From Planctomycetaceae bacterium (lineage in GTDB: Bacteria > Planctomycetota > Planctomycetia > Planctomycetales > Planctomycetaceae), in assembly GCA_021732995.1 (NCBI GenBank), contig JAKFWA010000118.1, positions 62,001-126,000 on the forward strand: a stretch of 64,000 nt of DNA, written 5' to 3'. Each line of letters begins with the position of its first letter. Positions within the stretch are counted from its first letter, which is position 1. The notes below the pieces were generated by a model. The model had not been told where the DNA came from, did no database searches, and was given only the letters and a program-made list of their open reading frames with translations. Made by a program: the position numbers and the translations under genes. Shown in pieces: positions 35,914 to 44,160 of this stretch.

Positions 35914-37293
35914 TCAGTCCTTCCCGGCACGCTTGGGAACTGTGTTTTCAACCTTGCCACCTCCCCACAGTGGTTTTACCAAGGTCGCATTCCAGGTATC
36001 CCAACGCGCTTGCAGGTCATTGACTTTGTCAGGCATGGCGGCAGCTAGATCTTTGGTCTCACCAATGTCAGCGGCAAGATTGTAGAGCTTAGCCTCCGAG
36101 GCGCCCTGGTTCGCCGCACCGGTTTGAGTGTCCGCGTTGCGGTCGTAGCTCACGAGTTTGTAGTCGCCGACTCGAATCGCCGACTGGTTGCCAAATCGCC
36201 AATACAGTGCCTCGTGCGGAGTGCCTGTCTTCTCGCCCTTCAGGTATGACAATAGATTGACGCCATCGAGTTTCGGCTCGGTCGGCTCGGGAACTCCAGC
36301 CACAGCCAGCGCCGTCGCGTGCGCGTCAAGCTGAATGACGGGTTGCTCAAACACTCCCGGCTTCAGTTGGTCGGGCCATGCAATGACGAAGGGTACGCGA
36401 ACCCCGCCTTCCAGCGTGGTTCGCTTGGAACCCCGCAAGGGTGCGTTGTTGGAGCCATTGACGGTCGTTCCATTCATCGTCGGCCCGCCGTTGTCGCTGA
36501 TGAACACCACCAGCGTGTTCTTACTTTGCCCGGTCTTTTCAAGAGTTCCCACGATGCGACCAATCGCTTCATCCATCGCGAACATCATCGCGGCATACGT
36601 GCGGCGCGTCTTATTGTTGATCGCTGCAAACTTCTTCAACCGCTCATCGTCCGCCTGCATCGGCGTGTGGACAGCATTGAAGGTGAGATACAGGAACCAC
36701 GGCTTTCGCTGCTGCCGTTCGATGAACGCGGAACCTTCACGAGCAATCGCGTCGGTGAGGTACTCGGTCTCGTTAGCGGGCTCGCGACCTCGCAGAATGC
36801 CCTTCGGATTGAAGTAATCGTGAGCGCCTCCAAGAAATCCGAAGAACTCCTTGAAGCCTCGCTCCTGCGGCTGAAACTGAGGTTCATCACCCAGATGCCA
36901 CTTGCCGACGGCCGCGGTTTCATAGCCCGCCTTCTTCAGCCGATCGGCCAGCGTGATCTCCGTTGTCGGCAGCCCGGCCTTGCCACCGGCGGGATTGAAC
37001 TCATGCCCGAAACGCTGCTGGTAACGTCCCGTCAACAAACCGGCGCGGGTCGGCGAGCAATAAGGACCCGAGACATAACCATTGGTAAACCGCACTCCGC
37101 TGGCAGCCAGTCGATCAAGATGCGGCGTGGGAATGTCTTTGCAGCCGTGGAAGCCGACGTCCGCATAGCCCATGTCGTCGCCGACGATCAGCAGGATGTT
37201 TGGTCGCCCGGGCTCGGCGGCATACACCGCGGGTGTGGCGCGAACCAGAACCAGGACGAGAACCAGCAGGCAGGTTTTGAAGAGCGTCTTCAT
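35914..37293 (-). CDS. Arylsulfatase-like sulfatase
   Basis: 459 residues from the ATG at 37293, with AAGGTG upstream. The signal peptide ends near AVYAAEPGRP. PNILLIVGDDMGYADVGFHG has the metal ligands, and YCSPTRAGLLTGRYQQR holds the formylglycine signature, Cys79. GKWHLGD and VFISDNGGPTMNGTTVNGSN are family landmarks. It would cleave sulfate esters from sulfated polysaccharides outside the cytoplasm and needs a formylglycine-generating enzyme or anaerobic maturase, not seen in the window. It is divergent from the DUF1080 gene across 232 bases. Confidence 0.94.
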   Translation of the reverse strand: MKTLFKTCLLVLVLVLVRATPAVYAAEPGRPNILLIVGDDMGYADVGFHGCKDIPTPHLDRLAASGVRFTNGYVSGPYCSPTRAGLLTGRYQQRFGHEFNPAGGKAGLPTTEITLADRLKKAGYETAAVGKWHLGDEPQFQPQERGFKEFFGFLGGAHDYFNPKGILRGREPANETEYLTDAIAREGSAFIERQQRKPWFLYLTFNAVHTPMQADDERLKKFAAINNKTRRTYAAMMFAMDEAIGRIVGTLEKTGQSKNTLVVFISDNGGPTMNGTTVNGSNNAPLRGSKRTTLEGGVRVPFVIAWPDQLKPGVFEQPVIQLDAHATALAVAGVPEPTEPKLDGVNLLSYLKGEKTGTPHEALYWRFGNQSAIRVGDYKLVSYDRNADTQTGAANQGASEAKLYNLAADIGETKDLAAAMPDKVNDLQARWDTWNATLVKPLWGGGKVENTVPKRAGKD

Positions 37294-37477
37294 CACGTGT
37301 CACCTTCGGTGTGAGGCCGCTTGACGCAATCAGGGTAGTCACGGGAGAGGCGTGGCTACGTATTTCCATTCATGAGGAACCGTCCTCGCTCCGGTTCCAG
37401 AAGGCAACAATACGGGGGCGACAATCAACGGCGGTCCATCGGCTCACTCTCTTGAGTTCTATCAGCTACAAACGTAA

Positions 37478-37493
37478 GTCTCATTCATGAGAC
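37478..37493. promoter_or_regulatory. Small palindrome in front of the DUF1080 gene
   Basis: GTCTCAT and ATGAGAC flank TC, giving two 7-base inverted arms 33 bases before the DUF1080 start and inside the divergent spacer with the sulfatase operon. It could be an operator; nothing else supports this. Confidence 0.25.
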
Positions 37494-37525
37494 GACACCT
37501 TATCGAATTCAACAAGGGAAGCCCG

Positions 37526-38824
37526 ATGAAGAAGCTCGGTCGCGTGTTTGCTGTGGCGATGCTGGCGGCGAATGGCCTGTGGGCTGAAGCCGCCGAGCTG
37601 AACGTGCCGCCGGAAGGTTATGTGGCCCTCTTCAACGGTAAGGACCTGGCCGGCTGGCGCGGGGGTACAACCGAGAACCCACTGGAGCGATTAAAGCTCG
37701 ATCCGAAAGAGCGGGCAACGAAAGACAAGGCGTCGCTCGAAGACATTCAGAAGCATTGGCGAGTCGAGGACGGGGAACTCATCAACGATGGCCAGGGGCT
37801 CTACCTGACGACCAACAAAGACTACGCGGACTACGAACTGCAATTGGACTTCAAGATCTCGCCCAAGGCGGACTCGGGGATTTATCTGCGCGGCGTGCCT
37901 CAGGTTCAGATCTGGGACTACACCGAAGCCGGTGGCCACTGGAAGCTGGGAGCTGACAAGGGCTCGGGCGGACTGTGGAACAATCCAGCGGATGCACCCG
38001 GCAAGAACCCCACAACCTTGGCCGACAAGCCGATTGGTGAATGGAACAACTTCAAGATCACGATCGTGGGTGACACGGTGACGGTGGTGCTGAACGACAA
38101 AACGGTCGTCGATCAGGCCCGTCTGCATAACTACTTCGCGAAGGGGCAGTCGCTGCTGCCGGCAGGACCAATTCAACTGCAGACGCACGGTGGCGAACTG
38201 CGCTGGCGCAATGTCTTCCTCAAGGAGACTCCGCGACCACTGCCAGACACTGGCAAGCTCGAGGCCGGCAAGCCGACGGGTGAAGGCTGGGAGCGTCTGT
38301 TGGGCGGAACTGACTTGAGCGGTTGGAAGTACACGCAGGAACGCTGGACGCTCAAAGACGGTCTGCTGGTTGGCGATTACGCAGGTGGCCCCAAGCACGA
38401 ATACATTTACTCCGAAAAGGAGTATGGCGATTTCGAGTTGCACGCGGTCGTGAAGATGAAGGGCGAAGGCGCGAACTCGGGTGTGTGCATTCGCACCAAG
38501 CCGACCGACTTCGACAACGTGCCCGGCTATCAGGTGGATATGGGACCGGGTTACTGGGGCTGTTTGTGGGACGAACGCCGCGACGGCATGGTGGCGGCCT
38601 ATCCGAAGGCACTCGCCGACAAGCTCGTGAAAGCCGACGACTTCAACCACTACTACGTCGTCGCGCGCGGTCACCACATTCAAGCATGGCTCAATGGAGT
38701 GAAGACGATCGATGTCGTGCATCCGCGCGGCATTGATAAAGGCTCGCTGGCCTTTCAACTGTGCCACGGCAACAAGCACACGCATCTGGAAGTGAAGGAC
38801 CTCTGGATTCGCGAAGCGAAGTAG
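37526..38824 (+). CDS. Exported protein with two DUF1080 (3-keto-disaccharide hydrolase type) domains
   Basis: 432 residues from the ATG at 37526, with AAGGGAA upstream. The signal peptide ends near LWAEAAEL. Domain 1 (about residues 27-240) begins GYVALFNGKDLAGWRGG and contains SGIYLRGVPQVQIWD. Domain 2 (about 255-430) begins WERLLGGTDLSGWKYT and contains SGVCIRTKPTDF. DUF1080 has a concanavalin-like fold, and some members hydrolyse 3-keto-glycosides after oxidation by a Gfo/Idh dehydrogenase; a Tat Gfo/Idh lies 14 kb to the left. The catalytic role of each copy is not settled from the sequence. Confidence 0.93.
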   Translation: MKKLGRVFAVAMLAANGLWAEAAELNVPPEGYVALFNGKDLAGWRGGTTENPLERLKLDPKERATKDKASLEDIQKHWRVEDGELINDGQGLYLTTNKDYADYELQLDFKISPKADSGIYLRGVPQVQIWDYTEAGGHWKLGADKGSGGLWNNPADAPGKNPTTLADKPIGEWNNFKITIVGDTVTVVLNDKTVVDQARLHNYFAKGQSLLPAGPIQLQTHGGELRWRNVFLKETPRPLPDTGKLEAGKPTGEGWERLLGGTDLSGWKYTQERWTLKDGLLVGDYAGGPKHEYIYSEKEYGDFELHAVVKMKGEGANSGVCIRTKPTDFDNVPGYQVDMGPGYWGCLWDERRDGMVAAYPKALADKLVKADDFNHYYVVARGHHIQAWLNGVKTIDVVHPRGIDKGSLAFQLCHGNKHTHLEVKDLWIREAK

Positions 38825-38837
38825 TTCGTCGCGGACG

Positions 38838-38860
38838 GTCGAGCCGGTCACTCGACTTTT
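38838..38860 (+). terminator. Short terminator after the DUF1080 gene
   Basis: A 6-base-pair stem (38838-38843 with 38851-38856) with a 7-base loop and then TTTT. The leftward membrane-protein gene ends inside it. Confidence 0.5.
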
Positions 38861-39258
38861 AGAGCAGGTCGACCGGCCTTGCTGCGCATCCAGTTCACAG
38901 CGTTGAGCACACCTTTGCTGCGAATGAGGGCCAGCTCCAGTTTTCGTTTGCCGGGGAAGCTGATCAGCATCAGCCCGAGCAGAATCGTGAGCACTCCCTG
39001 CCCGGGAACGACCAGCATCATGATTCCAGCCAGCAGCAACACCACGCCCAGCAGATTCTTTGCAACCAACAGCAGCACACGCACTGCAGGATGTCGGTGC
39101 CGAAAGGATTCTTCCGCGTCGCTCGGGCGAACGAAGTAGTCCTCGGGAATCCTCGCCACGACCATAGGGACAGCGACCAGCGAAGCCACAAATGTGATCA
39201 GCGACAGGGCTCCAAGCCATTCCATGGCAGCCTCATTGTGCTTGAACCAGTCCCACAT
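38848..39258 (-). CDS. Small membrane protein, PGPGW-like family
   Basis: 136 residues from the ATG at 39258, which follows the upstream stop by 5 bases; a longer reading would overlap the upstream coding end. Two hydrophobic regions: LGALSLITFVASLVAVPMVVAR and VAKNLLGVVLLLAGIMMLVVPGQGVLTILLGLML. The second resembles the PGPGW family of putative membrane proteins, with PGQG in place of PGPG. It ends with a basic helix. Function unknown. It is probably co-transcribed with the large DUF1549/DUF1553 gene, an unusual partner for that family. Confidence 0.72.
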   Translation of the reverse strand: MWDWFKHNEAAMEWLGALSLITFVASLVAVPMVVARIPEDYFVRPSDAEESFRHRHPAVRVLLLVAKNLLGVVLLLAGIMMLVVPGQGVLTILLGLMLISFPGKRKLELALIRSKGVLNAVNWMRSKAGRPALKVE

Positions 39259-39263
39259 GGTGT

Positions 39264-42200
39264 TCACTTCAGGAAAACGAACTCTTTCACATTGAAGAGC
39301 ACATGGCACAGGTCTGCCCACACCCGCTCGTCCTGCTGCCAGTTCACTCCATTACCTACGGCGGCGGCCTGCGATTTCAGGAACTCAATTCCTTCGTTGA
39401 CCTCAGCTTCTGTGGCAGCGCGAGTGAACGCGGCTTCGTAAAGCCTCTGAATCCGGGATGTTGTGTCCGCCGGTTGCTCCGCGAGAACTCGCTTCGCCCA
39501 CAGTCGCGACTGGTCCAGCACGAACTGATCGTTCATGAGGATCAGGGCTTGCGCTGGCACGTTCGAGACATTGCGGCGGCCCACGGTCGTGAACGGAATC
39601 GGCGTATCGAAGGCAATCATCATCGGTGACAGGAAGTTGCGGTTCACCGAGGTGTAGATGCTGCGACGACCAGCTCCGTCCAATGGCCCGCTGCCGGGAC
39701 GGCCACGCCCTTGCATGAAGGGCGTGAGGTGCACCGGCACAGACGGCCCCGAAAGTGTGCGATCCAGGCGACCAGAGACGACGAGCATCGCATCGCGGAT
39801 CGCTTCGCCTTCCAGACGGCGGATTGGCATGCGATGCCACCAGAGGTTTTGAGGATCCCTGTCCGCAAACTCCGGCACGACCTGACTGTCCATGCGGTAG
39901 GTCTGTGAGAGCATTAACGAGCGGATCATCTGCTTGATGGACCAGCCGTCGCGGACGAACTGGACCGCCAGCGCGTCGAGCAGCTCAGGATGCGTCGGGG
40001 CTTTGCCGAGCACGCCGAAGTTGTCGACCGAGTCCACGATGCCGCGTCCGAAGAGATGCTGCCAGATGCGATTGGCCATCACTCGCGCGGGGAAGGGATT
40101 AGCAGGATCGAGTAACTTTTCGGCGAGTTCGAGGCGACCGCTGCCGTTCGCAGGCGCGGGCTGATTGGAGCCGTAGATCGCTTCGAGCATGCGTCGTGGA
40201 ACTTCCGGGCCGAGGTTCTTGTGGCTGCCACGAATGAAGAGGTGCTCGTTCTCCGAAGACCCATCCATGATGCCGACGGCATACAGCGGTTCTGGCAGTT
40301 TGGCCTCGATATCTTTCATCTTCTGAGTCGCGGCAGCCAACAACGTTGTGAGTTGCGAATCGTCGATCAGACCGGCGTTGAGCAACCAGTTGCCGAGTTC
40401 TGAGTTCTCCCCCGACGCCAATTGAGCCATGCGTGCCGTCAAAGACGCAGCCGAAACAAGGGTCTCATCGGCTGCCAGCACCGCGTTGACACTGCTGGCA
40501 GGTTCCGGCGGTTGTGCATCGCCGTCGGCCAGCCGAATCTCATCAACAGCGACCCACCCGTTGCCTTCGTCAATGATCTCAATGTGGCAGCGATGTCCCT
40601 GATAACGGCTGACGTCTCCGCCCTGCCGGTGCCACTGCCAGTTCTCGTTGCCCACATCAAACTTCGCACCACTGAAGAGCAGGCCCGTGAACTCATCCAT
40701 CAGGTAACCTTCGATGATGAGTCGCACCGTCACACCTTTGCCCGCGATGCGGTACAGCAGGGTCGGCTTCGACAGCGTGAAGGTCGGCGAGCGCAGCACA
40801 CCGCGCAGGCCATTGCCGTAGCGGCCGCTGTGAGCCACGCCCGGCGTCACAGTTTCCTCACCGCGAGACCAGTCGCCCTGACGAACGGGACCTGTTCCAA
40901 ATGCCCAACCAGTAGCTTGCCAACCCTTCCATGTCTCGCCATTGAAATCGGCGAGCAGTTGGGTCTTCTCATCAAACGGAGCTGTTCGCTTCTCCGCTCG
41001 AGCCTGTCGGGCACGCAACTGTTCGCGGGCCGTAGCGATCTCCTGTCGTGAGCTGGCCGCATTCGCCAGCTCTCTCCACGCCGCGAACGGGTGGCTGGGT
41101 AACTTTGCGGCGGATGAATTCACGGCTTCGACCCACCTCTGCAGCATGATTGGGTTCACGCTGAATTCACGAGCAACCACCGCGACTGGACGCCGCACGG
41201 TTACGGGAACCTGATCGTCAGTGAAAACAATGTGGTCGACGTTCACGTGTCCCCAACCGCCAGTGCGACGATCCACGATCTGCAGCCTGGCTCGACGCCC
41301 CTGGAACTCGGTGACGTCCCAGCCTGCGGGATCGAGCTTCTCGTTGTCTAAACCGACGGCGCTCCGCACGACCTTGTCATCAATCATGAGATTGAGGCAG
41401 GTCTCACCGGCCCAATGCCCTCCACCGATCAGGAAGCGGATCTTGCTGCGTTGAATCTCAAACTCGGGCGAGGTCAGAGTGCCCGTAGCGTCGTCGCCAT
41501 TCACATAGGAATTGACGAGCCGCTTGCCGGAGAATCCTGAGACCTGTTGCTGCGCGGGCAGTGTGCCCTCAACCGTGCCTTTGGCGAACGCATTGCCTTC
41601 CGCTTTCCAACCGCCGAAGTCGGCCTGTTCGAAGTCGGCGAACACGATGGGCTCACGCGCTTCGGTCGCAGGTTTCGAAGCGTCCTCAGGTTTCGGCGTG
41701 CCAAACACCACTTCGCGAGTGGCGTTGAAGTAGGCCGCGAGTTGCTCACGCTGACGCGCGACTGCCGAGTTCTTCATTGCCGTTGTGGCTTCAGCGTGAA
41801 TCGCTTGGAGCGCATCCGCAGCCTGCTGCACCTTGCCGTGCGGATCGAGGTAAGCGTTCTGGCGATGCGAACTCTGAATGAAGCCAGCCAGCGCGTAGTA
41901 GTCTTTCGCAGAAATCGCGTCGTACTTGTGATCGTGACAGCGGGCACAACTGACCGTCAGCGCCATAAAGGTCTTCGAGAACACATCGATCTGATTATCG
42001 ATGACGGCGGCTTCTTCGCCTTTGACATCGACCGGTGCGTGCTTCAGCTCACCCAAGAACCAGAAGCCCGTGCCTTGAAGGGACTCGTTGGTACCGTCCT
42101 CAGGATTCAAACGTGGCTTCGTCAGCAGGTCGCCCGCAATCTGCTCGCGGACAAACTGATCGTACGGCACATCCGCGTTGAGAGCTCGAATCACGTAGTC

Positions 42201-43073
42201 GCGATACCGGAACGCGTTACGAAGCGGGTAGTCGAACTCATGTCCCAGCGTTTCCCCGTAGCGCACCAGATCAAGCCAGTGTCGCGCCCAACGCTCTCCA
42301 AAATGCGGCGATGCCAGCAGCCGGTCAACCAGCTTCGCGTGAGCCTTCTCGATCGGGTCTGGATCATTCAGAAACTCGGCAGCTTCTGCAGGCGAGGGCG
42401 GCAACCCAAGAAGGTCGAAGTAAGTGCGACGGACCAGCGTGCGACGATCGGCTTCTGGCGATGGCTTGAGCCCCTGCTCTTCAATCTTCGCGAGGATGAA
42501 GCGATCGAAGTCCGTCTGCGGCCAACTGGCCTGCTTGACTGTCGGCACGGACGGAGCCTTGATGGGTTGCCACGACCAGTGAGCCTTCTTCAGAGCATCG
42601 ATGTTGAAGATTTTGTCTTCAACGTTGACCTTGAGCCCCTCGTCCGACCACGGTAGCCCCAGTTCCACCCACTTCGTGAGGATGTCGATTTCGCCCTGCG
42701 GCAATCGTCCGCGCGGCGGCATCTCAAAAGTGTCGTAGTTCACCGCTTTGACGATCAGGCTGTCGGCAGGTTTACCCGGAACAGCCGCAGCGCCCGAATC
42801 TCCGCCCTTCAAAACCCGAGGGCGTGCGTCCAGCCGTAAGCCGCCTTCCAGCCGCTTCGAGTTTCCCGCATGACATTCAAAGCAGCGCGCTTCCAGCAGC
42901 GGACGAACCTTCTCCTGAAAGAACTTCACCGACGTTGCGTCAAATTTGGGAGCTGCCTGATCGTTCTTGGCGTCATCTGCCACAACAGCTATCTGAAGCA
43001 GACCGATGACCAAAAGCGGTTGCCATGCCCGGCCGAAATGCACGAGGTTGTGGAGAGCAGCAGAACGCAGCAT
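39264..43073 (-). CDS. PSCyt1/DUF1549/DUF1553 protein with an inserted levanase-type double module
   Basis: 1269 residues, about 400 longer than usual. A signal peptide and PSCyt1 domain with CFECH near residue 62 come first, then DUF1549 (WPQTDFDRFILAKIEEQGL; HFGERWARHWLDLVRYGET) and, at the C-terminal side, DUF1553 (ARVMANRIWQHLFGRGIVDSVDNFG; RRLEGEAIRDAMLVVSGRLD). Between them, residues 465-880 contain two copies of a beta module: FADFEQADFGGWKAEG with SPEFEIQRSKIRFLIGGG and GWGHVNVDHI, and LADFNGETWKGWQATG with GWVAVDEIRL. These match the repeat module seen after levanases and other GH32 enzymes. This suggests a glycan-binding role. The DUF1501 partner is missing. Confidence 0.93.
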   Translation of the reverse strand: MLRSAALHNLVHFGRAWQPLLVIGLLQIAVVADDAKNDQAAPKFDATSVKFFQEKVRPLLEARCFECHAGNSKRLEGGLRLDARPRVLKGGDSGAAAVPGKPADSLIVKAVNYDTFEMPPRGRLPQGEIDILTKWVELGLPWSDEGLKVNVEDKIFNIDALKKAHWSWQPIKAPSVPTVKQASWPQTDFDRFILAKIEEQGLKPSPEADRRTLVRRTYFDLLGLPPSPAEAAEFLNDPDPIEKAHAKLVDRLLASPHFGERWARHWLDLVRYGETLGHEFDYPLRNAFRYRDYVIRALNADVPYDQFVREQIAGDLLTKPRLNPEDGTNESLQGTGFWFLGELKHAPVDVKGEEAAVIDNQIDVFSKTFMALTVSCARCHDHKYDAISAKDYYALAGFIQSSHRQNAYLDPHGKVQQAADALQAIHAEATTAMKNSAVARQREQLAAYFNATREVVFGTPKPEDASKPATEAREPIVFADFEQADFGGWKAEGNAFAKGTVEGTLPAQQQVSGFSGKRLVNSYVNGDDATGTLTSPEFEIQRSKIRFLIGGGHWAGETCLNLMIDDKVVRSAVGLDNEKLDPAGWDVTEFQGRRARLQIVDRRTGGWGHVNVDHIVFTDDQVPVTVRRPVAVVAREFSVNPIMLQRWVEAVNSSAAKLPSHPFAAWRELANAASSRQEIATAREQLRARQARAEKRTAPFDEKTQLLADFNGETWKGWQATGWAFGTGPVRQGDWSRGEETVTPGVAHSGRYGNGLRGVLRSPTFTLSKPTLLYRIAGKGVTVRLIIEGYLMDEFTGLLFSGAKFDVGNENWQWHRQGGDVSRYQGHRCHIEIIDEGNGWVAVDEIRLADGDAQPPEPASSVNAVLAADETLVSAASLTARMAQLASGENSELGNWLLNAGLIDDSQLTTLLAAATQKMKDIEAKLPEPLYAVGIMDGSSENEHLFIRGSHKNLGPEVPRRMLEAIYGSNQPAPANGSGRLELAEKLLDPANPFPARVMANRIWQHLFGRGIVDSVDNFGVLGKAPTHPELLDALAVQFVRDGWSIKQMIRSLMLSQTYRMDSQVVPEFADRDPQNLWWHRMPIRRLEGEAIRDAMLVVSGRLDRTLSGPSVPVHLTPFMQGRGRPGSGPLDGAGRRSIYTSVNRNFLSPMMIAFDTPIPFTTVGRRNVSNVPAQALILMNDQFVLDQSRLWAKRVLAEQPADTTSRIQRLYEAAFTRAATEAEVNEGIEFLKSQAAAVGNGVNWQQDERVWADLCHVLFNVKEFVFLK

Positions 43074-43112
43074 GGGCGGAATTCCTCAGAGGATGTCGAG
43101 ACGCGAGCAACC

Positions 43113-43958
43113 ATGACGAGGCAGGACGGCACGGATTGGCGAGCGGAAACTCACCCCTCAGCACCTGATGCGGGGATCTGCAAATTACTCGGCGCCCGCC
43201 ACCCCTCCAAGCGATTGAACGATTCCGTGACCACCGCCAGCAAGAGCAACCTGCAATTGGACGGTCTTGCGATGCTGCCTCAGGTCATTGACGCTGACGG
43301 CATTCAACGAGTCCTCGATTGCCTGAAAGGCGCCGAGGCGTTGTCCGGAGCGAGGCAGAGAACCAGCCAGACCTACGCTGTCCGGCATCTGCTGTGGGAC
43401 GTTCCGAATCTGGCGTGCTGCCTGACACAGATTGGATTGGGCGACGTTGCCTGCGAACTGTTTGGCCAACCCGCGTTTCCGATCAGTGCGACGTTCTTCG
43501 ACAAGAACCCGGACGCCAACTGGCTGGTACCCGGCCATCAGGATCTGGTCATGCCCGTGGCCGAGCGGCAGACCGCCGAAGGATTCACAGGCTGGAGTGA
43601 AAAGTCAGGAGTCACCTACGTCGAATTGCCCGAGTCCGTGCTGGTCAATCTGGTCGCTCTGCGGCTGCATCTGGATGACTGCTCTCTCGATAACGGAGCG
43701 TTGGCAGTCGTTCGCGCTAGTCATCTGCGGGGCAAATTGCGTGATACGGAGATTGCAGCGATTGCTCGTGAGACCTACCAGCTCTGTCCGGCCAACGTCG
43801 GAGACGTTCTGGCCATGAAACCGCTGCTCGTGCATCGATCCTCTCCGGCCGTCGCGCCTTCCCATCGGCGAGTGCTGCATGTCGTCTACGCGGTCGAAGA
43901 TCCAGCGCAAGGTGTTCGCTGGAAGAGAACGGCTGGGCCGAATCTACATACTTCCTAA
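43113..43958 (+). CDS. Phytanoyl-CoA dioxygenase (PhyH) family protein
   Basis: About 281 residues from the ATG at 43113; a GTG at 43227 (VTTASKSNLQLDGLAM) would give 243 residues and may be the true start, since the domain begins at DGLAMLPQVIDADGI. PhyH proteins are non-heme iron, 2-oxoglutarate-dependent oxygenases. The iron site is seen as HQD in PGHQDLVMPV and a distal His in PLLVHRSSP, with HRR supplying the likely 2-oxoglutarate Arg. The substrate is unknown. It is divergent from the large cytochrome-like gene with only 39 bases between starts. It has no signal peptide. Confidence 0.85.
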   Translation: MTRQDGTDWRAETHPSAPDAGICKLLGARHPSKRLNDSVTTASKSNLQLDGLAMLPQVIDADGIQRVLDCLKGAEALSGARQRTSQTYAVRHLLWDVPNLACCLTQIGLGDVACELFGQPAFPISATFFDKNPDANWLVPGHQDLVMPVAERQTAEGFTGWSEKSGVTYVELPESVLVNLVALRLHLDDCSLDNGALAVVRASHLRGKLRDTEIAAIARETYQLCPANVGDVLAMKPLLVHRSSPAVAPSHRRVLHVVYAVEDPAQGVRWKRTAGPNLHTS

Positions 43959-44039
43959 GCAACGAAGACACTTGCATTTAGGAACGCAATAGCGTGCGGC
44001 AGGATCGCTTCAATCAACAATCTCGCTCGACACAATCAC

Positions 44040-44070
44040 GGCGACTTTGATTTCAAGAGTTGAAGTCGCC
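44040..44070 (+). terminator. Hairpin after the PhyH gene
   Basis: An 8-base-pair stem (44040-44047 with 44063-44070) closes a 15-base loop, 81 bases past the PhyH stop. No T run follows. Candidate terminator or leader structure of the next gene. Confidence 0.35.
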
Positions 44071-44160
44071 TGCCCGTCCGCGTAAACCTAGTTTCAACCT
44101 CTCAGAATTACTTCAGTTGCCGCTCGATTGCCCGCCTCTCATCCCCGCCACGTGAGAACC

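Noticed and set aside
36319-37314. Rightward open frame of about 331 codons
   Set aside because: Antisense to a sulfatase with an intact active site; residue make-up is not protein-like.
37691-39220. Long leftward open frame of about 509 codons across the DUF1080 gene
   Set aside because: It is antisense to clear DUF1080 coding sequence, has no domain, and overlaps two real genes. It is an effect of GC-rich codon bias.
41547-42656. Rightward open frame of about 369 codons
   Set aside because: Antisense to the DUF1549 part of the 1269-residue protein; no known domain.
42870-43112. Longer start for the PhyH gene
   Set aside because: It would overlap the start of the opposite-strand 1269-residue gene and adds residues foreign to the PhyH fold.
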